Positions 35,971-45,830 of a stretch of DNA of 64,000 bases are shown one piece after another. Where the stretch lies: NCBI RefSeq assembly GCF_002736105.1, contig NZ_CP024123.1:3920001-3984000 (forward strand). The letters run 5' to 3'. Made by a program: the position numbers and the translations under genes. Position 1 is the first letter of the stretch, and every line of letters starts with the position of its first letter. Source of the stretch: Solibacillus sp. R5-41 (GTDB taxonomy: Bacteria > Bacillota > Bacilli > Bacillales_A > Planococcaceae). The notes under the pieces were generated by a model. That model worked only from the letters and a program-made list of their open reading frames with translations, was not told the origin of the DNA and did not search any database.

Positions 35971-36606
35971 ATATTGATTTTTCTTAATCTTATTCCAAAT
36001 TTTTATGGATGCAATAAATACAAGTACTAACGATACAATCACGAAGACTAAACCCACTTTAGATTCACCAAGGCTAGTCCCAATAAGACTATATAACATC
36101 CTTAATGGAGCACTGGCAATTAGTATCGTTAAAATGTACGTTACATATTTGATACGGACAGAAGCGGATAAAAAACAAATGACATCTGCTGGAGCTACAG
36201 GACAAATAATTCCCAGTGCTAGAAATTTGTAATTGTACTTTTCTAACAAATCATTCATTTCAGGGTGTCGATTCACTAAATATTTTTTCAGCTTATGACC
36301 AACAAAACTTTTTGAAACGAGAAAAACCAAAGTTGCACTCAATGCCATACCCGCTGTTGATAAAAAGAAGGCCTCTATTGGACTGAAGCATACGCCACCC
36401 AAAATCATAAGCATTGTACCTGGGATTAAAAATAACAGCCTCACAATCCATAGACCGATAAACAGGAAGTATGCATAATTTTTATTCTCAAAAATAAATG
36501 CTTTTAAGGAATTCATATCAAATGATAGTAAATTTAAGTGCTTTAATATATAAACAAGTGAAATCCAAATGATAAAAATGATAAGTTTCTTTTTCAATTT
36601 TTTCAT
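35959..36606 (-). CDS. TVP38/TMEM64 (VTT domain) membrane protein
   Basis: About 215 residues with five to six membrane spans. The VTT/DedA-like core includes RLLFLIPGTMLMILGGVCFSP and the later GIICPVAPADVICFLSAS. VTT proteins include lipid scramblases and flippases; DedA relatives help recycle undecaprenyl phosphate. The start is uncertain: ATG 36606 has GAGGAG very close, TTG 36615 has only a weak site. It is the last gene of a response regulator-kinase-VTT group, which suggests a membrane-stress response output. Confidence 0.85.
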   Translation of the reverse strand: MKKLKKKLIIFIIWISLVYILKHLNLLSFDMNSLKAFIFENKNYAYFLFIGLWIVRLLFLIPGTMLMILGGVCFSPIEAFFLSTAGMALSATLVFLVSKSFVGHKLKKYLVNRHPEMNDLLEKYNYKFLALGIICPVAPADVICFLSASVRIKYVTYILTILIASAPLRMLYSLIGTSLGESKVGLVFVIVSLVLVFIASIKIWNKIKKNQYKGC

Positions 36607-36671
36607 TCTCCTCAATACTTTCTATATACTTATAGTAAGAAAGAAAAATTAAGAAATGCTCCTGAAAATCA

Positions 36672-37757
36672 TTAAGAATTCTGAAGTTGTTCATTATAAA
36701 TTGGAAGTTCTACAATAAAGCTTATCCAATCATCTTTGTACCCCGCGCGTATGTCCCCATTATGGAGTTCAATGATTTTTTTGGAAATCGACAATCCAAG
36801 ACCTGTCCCTTGTGCATCCATTCTTGCCTCATCTCCCCTAAAAAACCGTTCAAACATTTTATTTACATCTTCTGCGGGAGGGTTTTCTACTTTATTAGAT
36901 ACTTGAAAAACAGCTGTATTTCCTTTTAAACAAAAAGATATTTTTATATTAGAAGGCTTTATGCTGTATTTAATCGCATTTACAAAAAGATTTTCATATA
37001 CACGAACTATTTTTTCCACATCGATTAATGCTGGGATATCTTCCTCTGTAATTGATGTTTGAACATGTAATTGTTCTTTCTCAAAGATTGGAATATACTC
37101 TCCCACTATTTGTTGCAATAAACTCTCCAAGTCAACTTTATTCAGATTTAGCACAGCGTCGGGACTTGATAAACGGGTAAATTCAAATAGTTCATCCAGT
37201 AAATAATTTAGCCTTTGTGATTTTAAATAGATGGTTTCAAAATATTCCTGCAGCTGATCTCCATTATTATATTGCCCACTTTTTATTAAATTCAAATAAC
37301 CAATAATTGATGTTAATGGCGTTCGTAAATCGTGGGATATATTTGTAATCAGTTCATTTTTTACTTTTTCTAGTTGTCTTTCATGGATAAACTTATTTTC
37401 TAACTCCTTTGACATGTAATTAATATTCCCTGCTAGTTGCGATAGCTCGTCCTTCCCTTTAATGTCAATTGTTAGCCCAAGTTTCCCATTAGCAATATGT
37501 TGCACGGTTTCTGAAATATGTCCCAAATACAGGATTTTATTCCTTACAAGCAATGTAAATATTACAACGAACGTCAGTATTACAACGGAGAACCAAAATG
37601 ACAGTAACAAACCGGCTTGCAAGATACTGCCATTCGGATTATTCAAAGTATCTATTTTAGAAATGATGATCATCACAGCATACGTTCCAAAAATACTAAT
37701 TACAATCATTAAAAGAAGATTTACGGTTAGTGTATTTCGAAATTTAATCGTCTTCAT
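36672..37757 (-). CDS. Sensor histidine kinase, two membrane spans with HAMP
   Basis: The 361-residue kinase has two membrane spans (about 12-30 and 47-70) with a very short outside loop, then a HAMP linker, HisKA NISHDLRTP (His near 139), N-box NLFVNAIKYS and GTGLGLSISKKI. The small sensor region is typical of intramembrane-sensing kinases of the VanS/YvcQ kind that watch the envelope. It overlaps the response regulator gene by 4 nt and lies 66 nt before the VTT gene. Confidence 0.92.
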   Translation of the reverse strand: MKTIKFRNTLTVNLLLMIVISIFGTYAVMIIISKIDTLNNPNGSILQAGLLLSFWFSVVILTFVVIFTLLVRNKILYLGHISETVQHIANGKLGLTIDIKGKDELSQLAGNINYMSKELENKFIHERQLEKVKNELITNISHDLRTPLTSIIGYLNLIKSGQYNNGDQLQEYFETIYLKSQRLNYLLDELFEFTRLSSPDAVLNLNKVDLESLLQQIVGEYIPIFEKEQLHVQTSITEEDIPALIDVEKIVRVYENLFVNAIKYSIKPSNIKISFCLKGNTAVFQVSNKVENPPAEDVNKMFERFFRGDEARMDAQGTGLGLSISKKIIELHNGDIRAGYKDDWISFIVELPIYNEQLQNS

Positions 37758-38440
37758 AGTTTATAGCCTACTCCCCAAATCGTCTTTATATAAATAGGAT
37801 TTTTGGGATTCGCCTCTATTTTGTCTCGAATTTTTGTTATGTGTACCATCACTGTATTATCCGATTTGAAAAAGTCTTCTTTCCAAACAGCTTCATAAAT
37901 TTTAGAAACACTTAAAACGATTCCTTTATTTCGACCAAGTAGTTCCAAAATATCAAATTCTTTCGGCGTCAATCGAACTTCTTTTCTTTGTACCCATACT
38001 TGTCGCGTATCTGCATTTATTATTAAATCGCCTATCTCCAAAACACTTTTGTTGACAACTGGTTCGTTATTGTATTTTTTATATCTTCTTAATTGCGATT
38101 TAACCCTAGCGATTAATTCTAATGGATTAAATGGTTTAGATAAATAATCATCGGCACCGGCTGTTAGACCTTGGATTTTATCCATATCCTCTGATTTTGC
38201 AGAAAGCATAATAATCGGCATGCTACGTTCTTCTCTAATTTTCATGCATGCTTGAATGCCATTCATTTTCGGCATCATAATGTCTAAAATAATAAGGTCA
38301 AATGCATTCTTTTCGAGCAATTTTAAAGCCTCTACCGCATCTTCAACCTTTTCAGTTTGCATACCTTCATTCTCCAAATACACCGCGATAAGATTTCTGA
38401 TTTCTTTATCATCATCAACAATTAATATTTTTGACACCAT
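37754..38440 (-). CDS. Response regulator, OmpR/PhoB family (VanR-like)
   Basis: The 228-residue regulator has a receiver domain with DDD (9-11), D53 in LIILDIMMP and K in LSKPFNP, followed by a winged helix (VRLTPKEFDILELLG, IKTIWGVGYKL). It is coupled to the following kinase gene. The tandem repeats at 38704-38723, right next to a promoter -35, are a plausible binding site and would make the system self-activating. ATG 38440 follows GGAGG. Confidence 0.93.
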   Translation of the reverse strand: MVSKILIVDDDKEIRNLIAVYLENEGMQTEKVEDAVEALKLLEKNAFDLIILDIMMPKMNGIQACMKIREERSMPIIMLSAKSEDMDKIQGLTAGADDYLSKPFNPLELIARVKSQLRRYKKYNNEPVVNKSVLEIGDLIINADTRQVWVQRKEVRLTPKEFDILELLGRNKGIVLSVSKIYEAVWKEDFFKSDNTVMVHITKIRDKIEANPKNPIYIKTIWGVGYKL

Positions 38441-38521
38441 TCAATTCCTCCATTTGTTTTTTTGAAGTTGTACAGCTAAATTTGTAGGCTGGTGGGAAAT
38501 TTCTAATTTCTCTTTCCATTT

Positions 38522-38629
38522 CTATTTTGACAAAAAATTGTTTAATAAAGATAAACTTGAACTCGGAAGGACAGCCCCTACTGTTTTGGGATTGCTTAGA
38601 AATTGAAGTACAAAAGAAAATTTTTTCAC
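38522..38629 (-). pseudogene. Remnant of a class I SAM-dependent (phospholipid) methyltransferase
   Basis: A GTG behind GAGGAGAA opens a 35-codon frame reading MKKFSFVLQFLSNPKTVGAV then LPSS. This is the characteristic N-terminus of bacterial phospholipid/PE N-methyltransferase-like proteins. The frame stops after 35 residues and no downstream methyltransferase motifs follow in any frame before the response regulator gene. I read it as a gene truncated by deletion; a functional short peptide is less likely. Confidence 0.55.
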
Positions 38630-38670
38630 ATGTATTCTCCTCATTGGTTTGAATTGTTACTCCAACTTTA

Positions 38671-38723
38671 AAATTAAAACCTTAAGAGAACATGGTCAAA
38701 ATCCTTAAGAATTCTTAAGAATT
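38671..38723 (-). promoter_or_regulatory. Promoter with tandem operator for the two-component operon
   Basis: Two exact head-to-tail copies of CTTAAGAATT (38704-38713, 38714-38723) sit just upstream of -35 TTGACC (38699-38694), with -10 TAATTT (38676-38671) at 17 bp. A further CTTAAGA lies at 38681. Direct repeats with 10-bp period next to the -35 suit an OmpR-type activator. Confidence 0.55.
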
Positions 38724-39069
38724 TTTGGAAGTGATGTGCATTTTCCGTTTTTATTTTTTTAAGAACGAAAAGGAAGACACTCTGTTTGAGTCCTTCCCTT
38801 AATATCATAATTTATCTTTTGAGCATCATTACATACTTATTTTATACTTTTAAATTTATTTTTCTTTTGACCCACAAATGTATTAACATGCATCATATCT
38901 ATCCTCGTCTATTTTTTGTATCGACTTAGCAACTTACATATTTAGTTAATTGTTTTTTTAAATCTTGCACATGTTAATCGAATAGCATTTTATATTACCG
39001 AAAGTGATTTATTAAAACTTTTAAAAATAATGCGTATGAATATAAATAATTGACCTATACTATTAAAGA

Positions 39070-39277
39070 TTTCACTTCCAATCCAATGTGACTAGGAGGG
39101 TTAACCCGATGAGTAAGGCAGATTGATTTGCTCGGAAGGACCATCAATACTGAATATAGCTAAAGTACGGTTGTCTTAGGTAAATCTTAAGATCCAATGC
39201 GGAAGCGAGGCAGTGTGTCATGGAGGAATAACTGTAAGTGCTAATCAAACCCGGGATATTAATTCCGGGTTTTTTTG
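39070..39277 (+). ncRNA. Candidate structured RNA with intrinsic terminator
   Basis: The plus strand from about 39070 shows no frame but several GC-richer blocks in an AT-rich gap: GGGTTAACCC (39097), GAGTAA/TTGCTC pairing (39110-39135) and purine-rich GGAAGCGAGG and GGAGGAA segments. It ends in AACCCGG/CCGGGTT followed by seven T (39248-39277). Upstream, GTATG and TATACTA 17 bp apart resemble a sigma-F/G promoter with one mismatch. No plus-strand gene follows, so it is either a stand-alone RNA or an orphan leader. I cannot match it to a known riboswitch. Confidence 0.45.
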
Positions 39278-39358
39278 TTTTAGTAAGACTACACATAAAC
39301 AGGAAGATTAATCGTGGAAGTATTATTACATTTTTTCAAAGAAGTTCAATAAGAAAAA

Positions 39359-39394
39359 GCCGAATTTCTCTGTATAAAAATAGAGAAATTCCGC
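39359..39394 (-). terminator. Terminator of cwlJ
   Basis: Hairpin GC.GAATTTCTCT/AGAGAAATTC.GC followed by TTTTTCTT on the minus strand. Confidence 0.8.
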
Positions 39395-39461
39395 TATTTT
39401 TCGTTATTTCTTAAAAACTCTATGTCTGTATAAATCATTACCATACAGGCTCCTAGACAGC

Positions 39462-39902
39462 CTAACCTATATAAACACTTTCACATGTTCCAGGGGCTGG
39501 TTCATAAAAGCAATGATTTTTAAACTGTCCGGTAAAAGGTTGGCCGTACCATGTTGGAGGACAAGGAGCATATGGATTAAAATACCAAAGTGCGTATTTC
39601 GCTGGATGTTCTCTCCAATATTTCAAATTCTGTTCTGCTAATCTTTGTTCATTAGGTCTCGCTCTTTGATAAAACAGATTCCCTTTTTGAACTGCTTCAA
39701 AAGAATAATTTCCACCTTGTATTTGAAAAATAACATCTTCAATTGTTCTGACATCTTTAAAATCTGAACAGTCGGCTACAGCACGATTAACAATGACATT
39801 TCCAACATATAACATCCCTTGATTTCCTTCACCCACGGCTTCTGCTCGCATCATCCTAGCCATTAAATCAATGTCTGCATCTCTGTATTTAACTCTTGCC
39901 AA
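39462..39902 (-). CDS. cwlJ: Spore cortex-lytic hydrolase CwlJ-like
   Basis: About 146 residues. The SleB/CwlJ hydrolase fold is shown by DLMARMMRAEAVGEGNQGM (catalytic Glu), VGNVIVNRAVADCSDF, FYQRARPNEQRLA and WYGQPFTGQFKNHCFY. It degrades muramic-lactam cortex peptidoglycan during spore germination. TTG 39902 is chosen because GAGGTGGG precedes it and the product then aligns with B. subtilis CwlJ from residue 1; the in-frame ATG 39920 lies upstream of that site. CATACTAT upstream fits a sigma-E -10. Shows that the organism forms spores. Confidence 0.88.
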   Translation of the reverse strand: MARVKYRDADIDLMARMMRAEAVGEGNQGMLYVGNVIVNRAVADCSDFKDVRTIEDVIFQIQGGNYSFEAVQKGNLFYQRARPNEQRLAEQNLKYWREHPAKYALWYFNPYAPCPPTWYGQPFTGQFKNHCFYEPAPGTCESVYIG

Positions 39903-40220
39903 TTTTCCCACCTCATACATATAGTATGAAAAAATTATAAATTGATGTCATTCTTTTTTATGCACTTATTTATATTTAGCAAAAAAATTCTCCATTTATA
40001 GTAGAAACGTAAACACTATTCAAAAAAAGCGCTGTCCCAATTGCCAACCGTATTGTTTGTTTCATCTTTCTCTCATCTTTGGCTCCATTTGTTTAATGGC
40101 AACTCGTATTACCGACAGGCGATAGGCTTGCAAAGATCAGAGATGCATTCGAATAGTTTATGAACAGGCAAGGACATCCTGATGTTAAATTAAGAAAAAT
40201 GACTAAACCAATATACATAT

Positions 40221-40263
40221 AAAAAAGTGGCTCCTCAATAGTTTATACAACTAATGAGAAGCC
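40221..40263 (-). terminator. Terminator of the c-di-GMP-controlled operon
   Basis: Long hairpin GGCTTCTCATTAGT/ACTATTGAGGAGCC with TTTTTT after it on the minus strand, 150 nt beyond the MCP stop. Confidence 0.8.
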
Positions 40264-40413
40264 TGGATTATAGTCCACTATAATAGCATTTCACTTTCAC
40301 CATAGATACCACTTTTATATTTCCCCAAGTCTCACTTTGAATATACTAGGAATATTTTTCATGATGAGAGATAAATAGTTCTCTATACAACTGCATTGGC
40401 TTTTTACAGTACG

Positions 40414-41505
40414 TTAAACCCTTTTTAAATTCACAGTTTCAACATTATTTTCTAATGACAAAAGTTTTTTATCATTTTTTAGCTCTATCAGATTTTTTGC
40501 TTCTTGAACTAAATTTTCCATTGTATTTAATTCATCATCGCTAATATCAATTAGCTCTTCAAACATTTCAACTGATTCTTGAGAAATAAAAGCAATTTCT
40601 CTAATTGCTGCCATAATTTGCTGTGAGCCTGAAGATAATTCTTCGGTACTTGCAGATGCATTAGAATTATTTTCAGCAATAGTTTTTGTAGTTTCTAAAA
40701 TTTTTTCGAACATTATACCAACTTCTAAAATTGTTGTATTCGTTTGTGCAAATTCTTCTGTTCCTTGCTTCATCGATATTACAACGCGGTCCGTCTCTTC
40801 TTGAATATTCTTTACAATATTCGATACTTCTGAAGATGACTGACGTGATTGTTCGGCTAATTTACGAACTTCACCAGCAACTACAGCAAACCCTTTACCG
40901 TGTTCACCTGCACGAGCTGCTTCGATAGCCGCGTTCAGTGCTAATAAATTTATTTGCTCTGAAATCCCAGTAATCACCTTAACAATCTTACCAATTTCGT
41001 GCGATTTTTCTCCAAGTATATTGATGGCACTAGATGTTGTATTAATCGTTTGATTAAATTGCTCCATTCTAACCATCGAATCTTTTAACTTTTCGTTACC
41101 GTCTTGTGTCAATTCTAATGTAGTATTCGATTGTTCAGAAATTTGGTTTGATCTTATAGATAGGTCTTCAATAGCTTCTGTCATATCTTCAATAGAAGTA
41201 GAACTCTCTTCAGTAGCTACTAATTGTTTTTTTAACCCTTTGCCTACCTCATCGATTGCAGCCCTAACAATATCAGCCTTCTCAGCTGCATATTCCCCAT
41301 GTTCAGTAAGAGTTTTACCTTTTTCATTCACATTTTTTGCAAATAACTGAAATTGCTCTCTTACTTGACCTGCTGATAGTTCATTCATTTCGTTTGTAGC
41401 CACATTATTTAAATGAGAATGTCGTTTGAGCATAAAATATTGGTAAGAAAAGTACAAAGTTGTACATAATAAAACGACAATAGTTCCTAGCATGATAACT
41501 TCCAT
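40414..41505 (-). CDS. Methyl-accepting chemotaxis-type signalling protein without ligand domain
   Basis: The 363-residue protein has a single N-terminal membrane span (residues 5-22) and then a cytoplasmic coiled coil. The MCP tip reads [20 protein letters not shown] and [16 protein letters not shown]. There is no extracellular or PAS/globin sensor domain, so input must come from the membrane or a partner protein. It is third in an operon behind a c-di-GMP riboswitch; upstream neighbours (STAS-like, GNAT-like) are the obvious partner candidates. ATG 41505 has AGGAG about 12 nt upstream. Confidence 0.88.
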   Translation of the reverse strand: MEVIMLGTIVVLLCTTLYFSYQYFMLKRHSHLNNVATNEMNELSAGQVREQFQLFAKNVNEKGKTLTEHGEYAAEKADIVRAAIDEVGKGLKKQLVATEESSTSIEDMTEAIEDLSIRSNQISEQSNTTLELTQDGNEKLKDSMVRMEQFNQTINTTSSAINILGEKSHEIGKIVKVITGISEQINLLALNAAIEAARAGEHGKGFAVVAGEVRKLAEQSRQSSSEVSNIVKNIQEETDRVVISMKQGTEEFAQTNTTILEVGIMFEKILETTKTIAENNSNASASTEELSSGSQQIMAAIREIAFISQESVEMFEELIDISDDELNTMENLVQEAKNLIELKNDKKLLSLENNVETVNLKRV

Positions 41506-41550
41506 TAAAAAGTAAATCTCCTATTCTACTAACGTATTATTCATAAAGCT

Positions 41551-42264
41551 TTATAGCTCTTTTGCAACGATATAAATTCCATCTGCTGTAGTCGATGGAA
41601 TTTTACTTAGTTTTTCATTGTTTTCATATTTATGAACAATAAAATTCCCTTCTAAATCTACATATTTTGTTAGGCCATGATACTTCTCCAGCACGCGTAT
41701 TGACTTCGGATTCGTCGCTTCAGCTAGTACAAGTTTTAATCCTTCTTCACTTGCCTTTTTTATTAATACATCACCTAAGCTTTGTACAATTTCATGACGA
41801 CTATGCTCAGCAATTATACCTAGTAAAAAGATATGTAACGCTTCCCCATCTTCCAAATCTTTTCCGTAACGTTTTTTATAATCATCTAGGAAACGTTTAT
41901 CGATATCCTCTAACACACGCATTACGATATTCATGTCAGCAAACGTGCCTTCAAAAATGTCACCTTCATTAATTTCAAAGGCATTGGTATCCCCAACTAG
42001 TGCGCCTAAAACATTTTTTTCGTTATCTAACGCTACAGCACAATAACCTTGATGAGCATATGTCTCGATATATTCCTTCGTAAACTGATACCAATCTTCG
42101 TAAGGTAAATTTAAGGCGTATCCAATTATCGGCTCTTGTATCCATTTCCCACCAACTTCTACTCCAATAAATGTCTTAGCTAAACATTCTGCTGTCTTTT
42201 CAATTAATTCTGGTTGATCCTTTGTAAGGATTTCAATTGTGTATAAATCTGCTGTTGTTTGCAT
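41551..42264 (-). CDS. GNAT-fold acyltransferase-like protein
   Basis: The 237-residue protein has two parts. The C-terminal part (about 140-215) reads like a GNAT core: EIVQSLGDVLIKKASEEGLK followed by LVLAEATNPKSIRVLEKYHG. The N-terminal part (LIEKTAECLAKTFIG) matches the first GNAT helices. The usual R/QxxGxG/A loop is not well conserved, so catalysis is uncertain. No membrane span. It is the middle gene of the c-di-GMP-controlled operon (43 nt after the first gene, 45 nt before the MCP gene). Confidence 0.6.
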   Translation of the reverse strand: MQTTADLYTIEILTKDQPELIEKTAECLAKTFIGVEVGGKWIQEPIIGYALNLPYEDWYQFTKEYIETYAHQGYCAVALDNEKNVLGALVGDTNAFEINEGDIFEGTFADMNIVMRVLEDIDKRFLDDYKKRYGKDLEDGEALHIFLLGIIAEHSRHEIVQSLGDVLIKKASEEGLKLVLAEATNPKSIRVLEKYHGLTKYVDLEGNFIVHKYENNEKLSKIPSTTADGIYIVAKEL

Positions 42265-42307
42265 CGTGATGTTATTCCTCTCCGAATTAGGGTTGTTTAT
42301 TTAAAAA

Positions 42308-42682
42308 TTAGCGTGAATCCGTTTCAGAAACATGATTGACCACTCTTCCAGGGAAATCAATTGTCTCAATAGCATTTCGAATTTGTACTGAAGAAATTTT
42401 AGATTTAGAATTTACAATGGCAATATCTTTAAAGCCAAGAGAAACGTAAAACAAGAAAGTCTCTCCAAGTCCTGCAGCAGTCTTAGAAGGAAGCGGTGAT
42501 TGGTAGGTTGCATCAACTACTAACCTATAAGTAAGTTTATGTACCTTACCTACAGTTTCTTGTAAATGCTTTAAATATCCCTCAACAAGATCGTCTTTAA
42601 TAAACCCTAGAATTTGAACATGTACTTCTTTTTTCGCTTCATAAATTGCCATTTTATATTTTGGTTCATTTACAACTATCAT
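42308..42682 (-). CDS. Small alpha/beta protein, STAS-like (tentative)
   Basis: The 124-residue product alternates strands and helices: KMAIYEAKKEVHVQILGFIK, YRLVVDATYQ, FYVSLGFKDIAIVNSKSK. This resembles STAS/SpoIIAA-type proteins, which act as phospho-switches or partner-binding modules, but the match is by eye only. ATG 42682 follows AGGAGG. It is the first gene behind the c-di-GMP-I riboswitch and its terminator, so it is the most directly controlled member of the operon. Confidence 0.5.
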   Translation of the reverse strand: MIVVNEPKYKMAIYEAKKEVHVQILGFIKDDLVEGYLKHLQETVGKVHKLTYRLVVDATYQSPLPSKTAAGLGETFLFYVSLGFKDIAIVNSKSKISSVQIRNAIETIDFPGRVVNHVSETDSR

Positions 42683-42772
42683 TTTAAACCTCCTTTTCTA
42701 TTACTTATCTACTGTCTCTATATCTATGACCTGACAATGTAAGCTGCCGTTCATTACAGCACTTCTTTTAAA

Positions 42773-42805
42773 CGAAAAAACTACCCCAACAAAAAACGAG
42801 GGTAG
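42773..42805 (-). terminator. c-di-GMP riboswitch terminator
   Basis: Minus-strand hairpin CTACCC/GGGTAG followed by TTTTTT, 18 nt downstream of the aptamer and 90 nt before the first gene. Confidence 0.85.
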
Positions 42806-42823
42806 CCAAATAACCACTTCTTA

Positions 42824-42908
42824 TCTTGGCAACCCGACTATCATTATCCAAAAGGATTTAAGACTCGTAGCTTTGCGTCCTTACCTTTCGATAAGTTTGC
42901 CCGTTTTT
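42824..42908 (-). promoter_or_regulatory. c-di-GMP-I (GEMM-I) riboswitch
   Basis: The minus strand contains the GEMM-I landmarks: GGGCAAAC, CTTATCGAAAGGTAAG (GAAA tetraloop hairpin), GGACGCAAAGCTAC, GTCTTAAA as tetraloop-receptor side, and ATGATAGTCGGGTTGCC closing P1. The GGGCAAAC start fits the c-di-GMP rather than the cGAMP subtype. The terminator downstream suggests on/off transcription control of the three-gene operon. Confidence 0.93.
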
Positions 42909-43320
42909 ATTTAAAGATAAATAATCAGAATGTCTATTAACCTATCAATTTAACAGTATAAATTACTTATTACTTTTTATCTATACTAGTACTTTTTCCG
43001 AAAGAATACTGGATTAATTCAAGGGATTCTTGATAAACATTAGAAGGAATTGACAAATAAAGTACCATTAGGCTATCACATAAAGAGGAAGTTTGTAATT
43101 TCCCTTAATTGCAGGAAAAGTAAAAGAGCATAATAAATGTATTTTCTTTTTTTCTACACATTTGTTTTGTTGTAAATGTTTTGATTCTTCTATCCGTCCC
43201 CACTCTCCCACTGTTTTATATGCTCTTATCAGGAGTATATCCAGACTAACTCTCATTACGATGCAACTTGTTAAGGGAATGCGCTACTATTCAAGTTAAT
43301 TTGGCTTATGCGATAGGTAA

Positions 43321-43473
43321 TACTCCAGAATTAAGGACATTGGCAGTGTTGCACCAGAAAAGATTATGGAGAGTCTTGGCCATTCAGATGATCAAATTAC
43401 CAAGTAACATGACAAAGTAAATGAAAAAGAAGCCTCCCAAAAGTTCAGTGAACTTTTGAGAAGCCTCCGTTAA
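43321..43473 (+). pseudogene. 3' remnant of a tyrosine recombinase (phage integrase) gene
   Basis: Frame from 43321 reads APEKIMESLGHSDDQITK, an in-frame TAA (43405), then HDKVNEKEASQKFSELLRSL and stop at 43471. The LGHS motif and the KEASQKFSELL tail are typical of the C-terminus of integrases of Bacillota phages and conjugative elements. The region before 43321 no longer codes. It abuts and overlaps the groEL terminator, perhaps marking an old integration. Confidence 0.6.
43428..43466 (-). terminator. Terminator of groEL
   Basis: Near-perfect hairpin CAAAAGTTCA-1-TGAACTTTTG (43438-43458) extended by GG/CT-rich flanks and followed on the minus strand by CTTCTTTTT. Confidence 0.7.
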
Positions 43474-43554
43474 AATCTTTTATGTTAGCAAAATGTTAAC
43501 ATCACACTTTCACCTTACATAAAACCCAGTCATATCAAGGGTTCAAGCGGCTTG

Positions 43555-45216
<1,662 letters not shown>

Positions 45217-45305
45217 TTATCTATTTCGTTCATTTATCAACATCATATGTGCAGCTAGTATGTTTTACTATTTATATCTAGCTGCAGTTCATTTTCGATT
45301 TAGGC

Positions 45306-45590
45306 TTATCCAATAATTGCTAATACGTCGCTTTCACGTAAAATTAAATATTCTACGCCGTCGTATTTCACTTCTGTACCAGAGAATTTTGAGAAGATAA
45401 TTTCATCGCCTACTTTTACGTCAAGCGGGGCATGAGTGCCGTTGTCAAGAACTCGACCTGTACCTACTGCTACCGCTTTACCAGTTTGTGGTTTTTCTTT
45501 TGCTGAGTCAGGTAATACAATCCCGAAAGCAGTTTTTTCCTCTACCTCAACAAGTTCAATAATGATGCGATCTCCTAATGGTCTTAACAA
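45306..45590 (-). CDS. groES: Co-chaperonin GroES (Hsp10)
   Basis: 94 residues from TTG 45590, reading [19 protein letters not shown]. The mobile loop is TAFGIVLPD and the end is [13 protein letters not shown]. The TTG 45590 is chosen because TAGGAGG lies nine nt upstream and the product matches GroES from residue 1; a frame start at 45599 would touch the site. It caps GroEL. The first gene after CIRCE. Confidence 0.97.
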   Translation of the reverse strand: MLRPLGDRIIIELVEVEEKTAFGIVLPDSAKEKPQTGKAVAVGTGRVLDNGTHAPLDVKVGDEIIFSKFSGTEVKYDGVEYLILRESDVLAIIG

Positions 45591-45617
45591 GTGAAACAAC
45601 CTCCTACGTTTTTAAAT

Positions 45618-45644
45618 TTAGCACTCTCAGTTAAAGAGTGCTAA
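45618..45644. promoter_or_regulatory. CIRCE operator (HrcA)
   Basis: Perfect inverted repeat TTAGCACTC-N9-GAGTGCTAA, identical to the consensus, between the groES promoter and start. Confidence 0.98.
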
Positions 45645-45654
45645 CACAATTATT

Positions 45655-45683
45655 AGTTTAATGAATTCCTTTTTTTTTTGCAA
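45655..45683 (-). promoter_or_regulatory. groESL promoter
   Basis: -35 TTGCAA (45683-45678) and -10 TAAACT (45660-45655) with 17-bp spacing, directly upstream of CIRCE. Confidence 0.7.
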
Positions 45684-45830
45684 GTCAGAACTATAAAAAA
45701 TTTTGTATTATTTCCAAATTCCTCTACAATATAGTTAATCGTTATTTTTCTTACCAATAGGAAATGCTGTGTCCTTTCTTATTTGCCTACGTCATATAAC
45801 TAATAAAAAAAAGAAAGAAGGTTACTTATC

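Noticed and set aside
43068-43256. Minus-strand 62-codon frame near the integrase remnant
   Set aside because: No ribosome site, AT-biased and without recognisable motifs.
43260-43320. Phrase IQVNLAYAIG resembling S-adenosylmethionine synthetase
   Set aside because: Too short and without any flanking MetK motif; probably chance.
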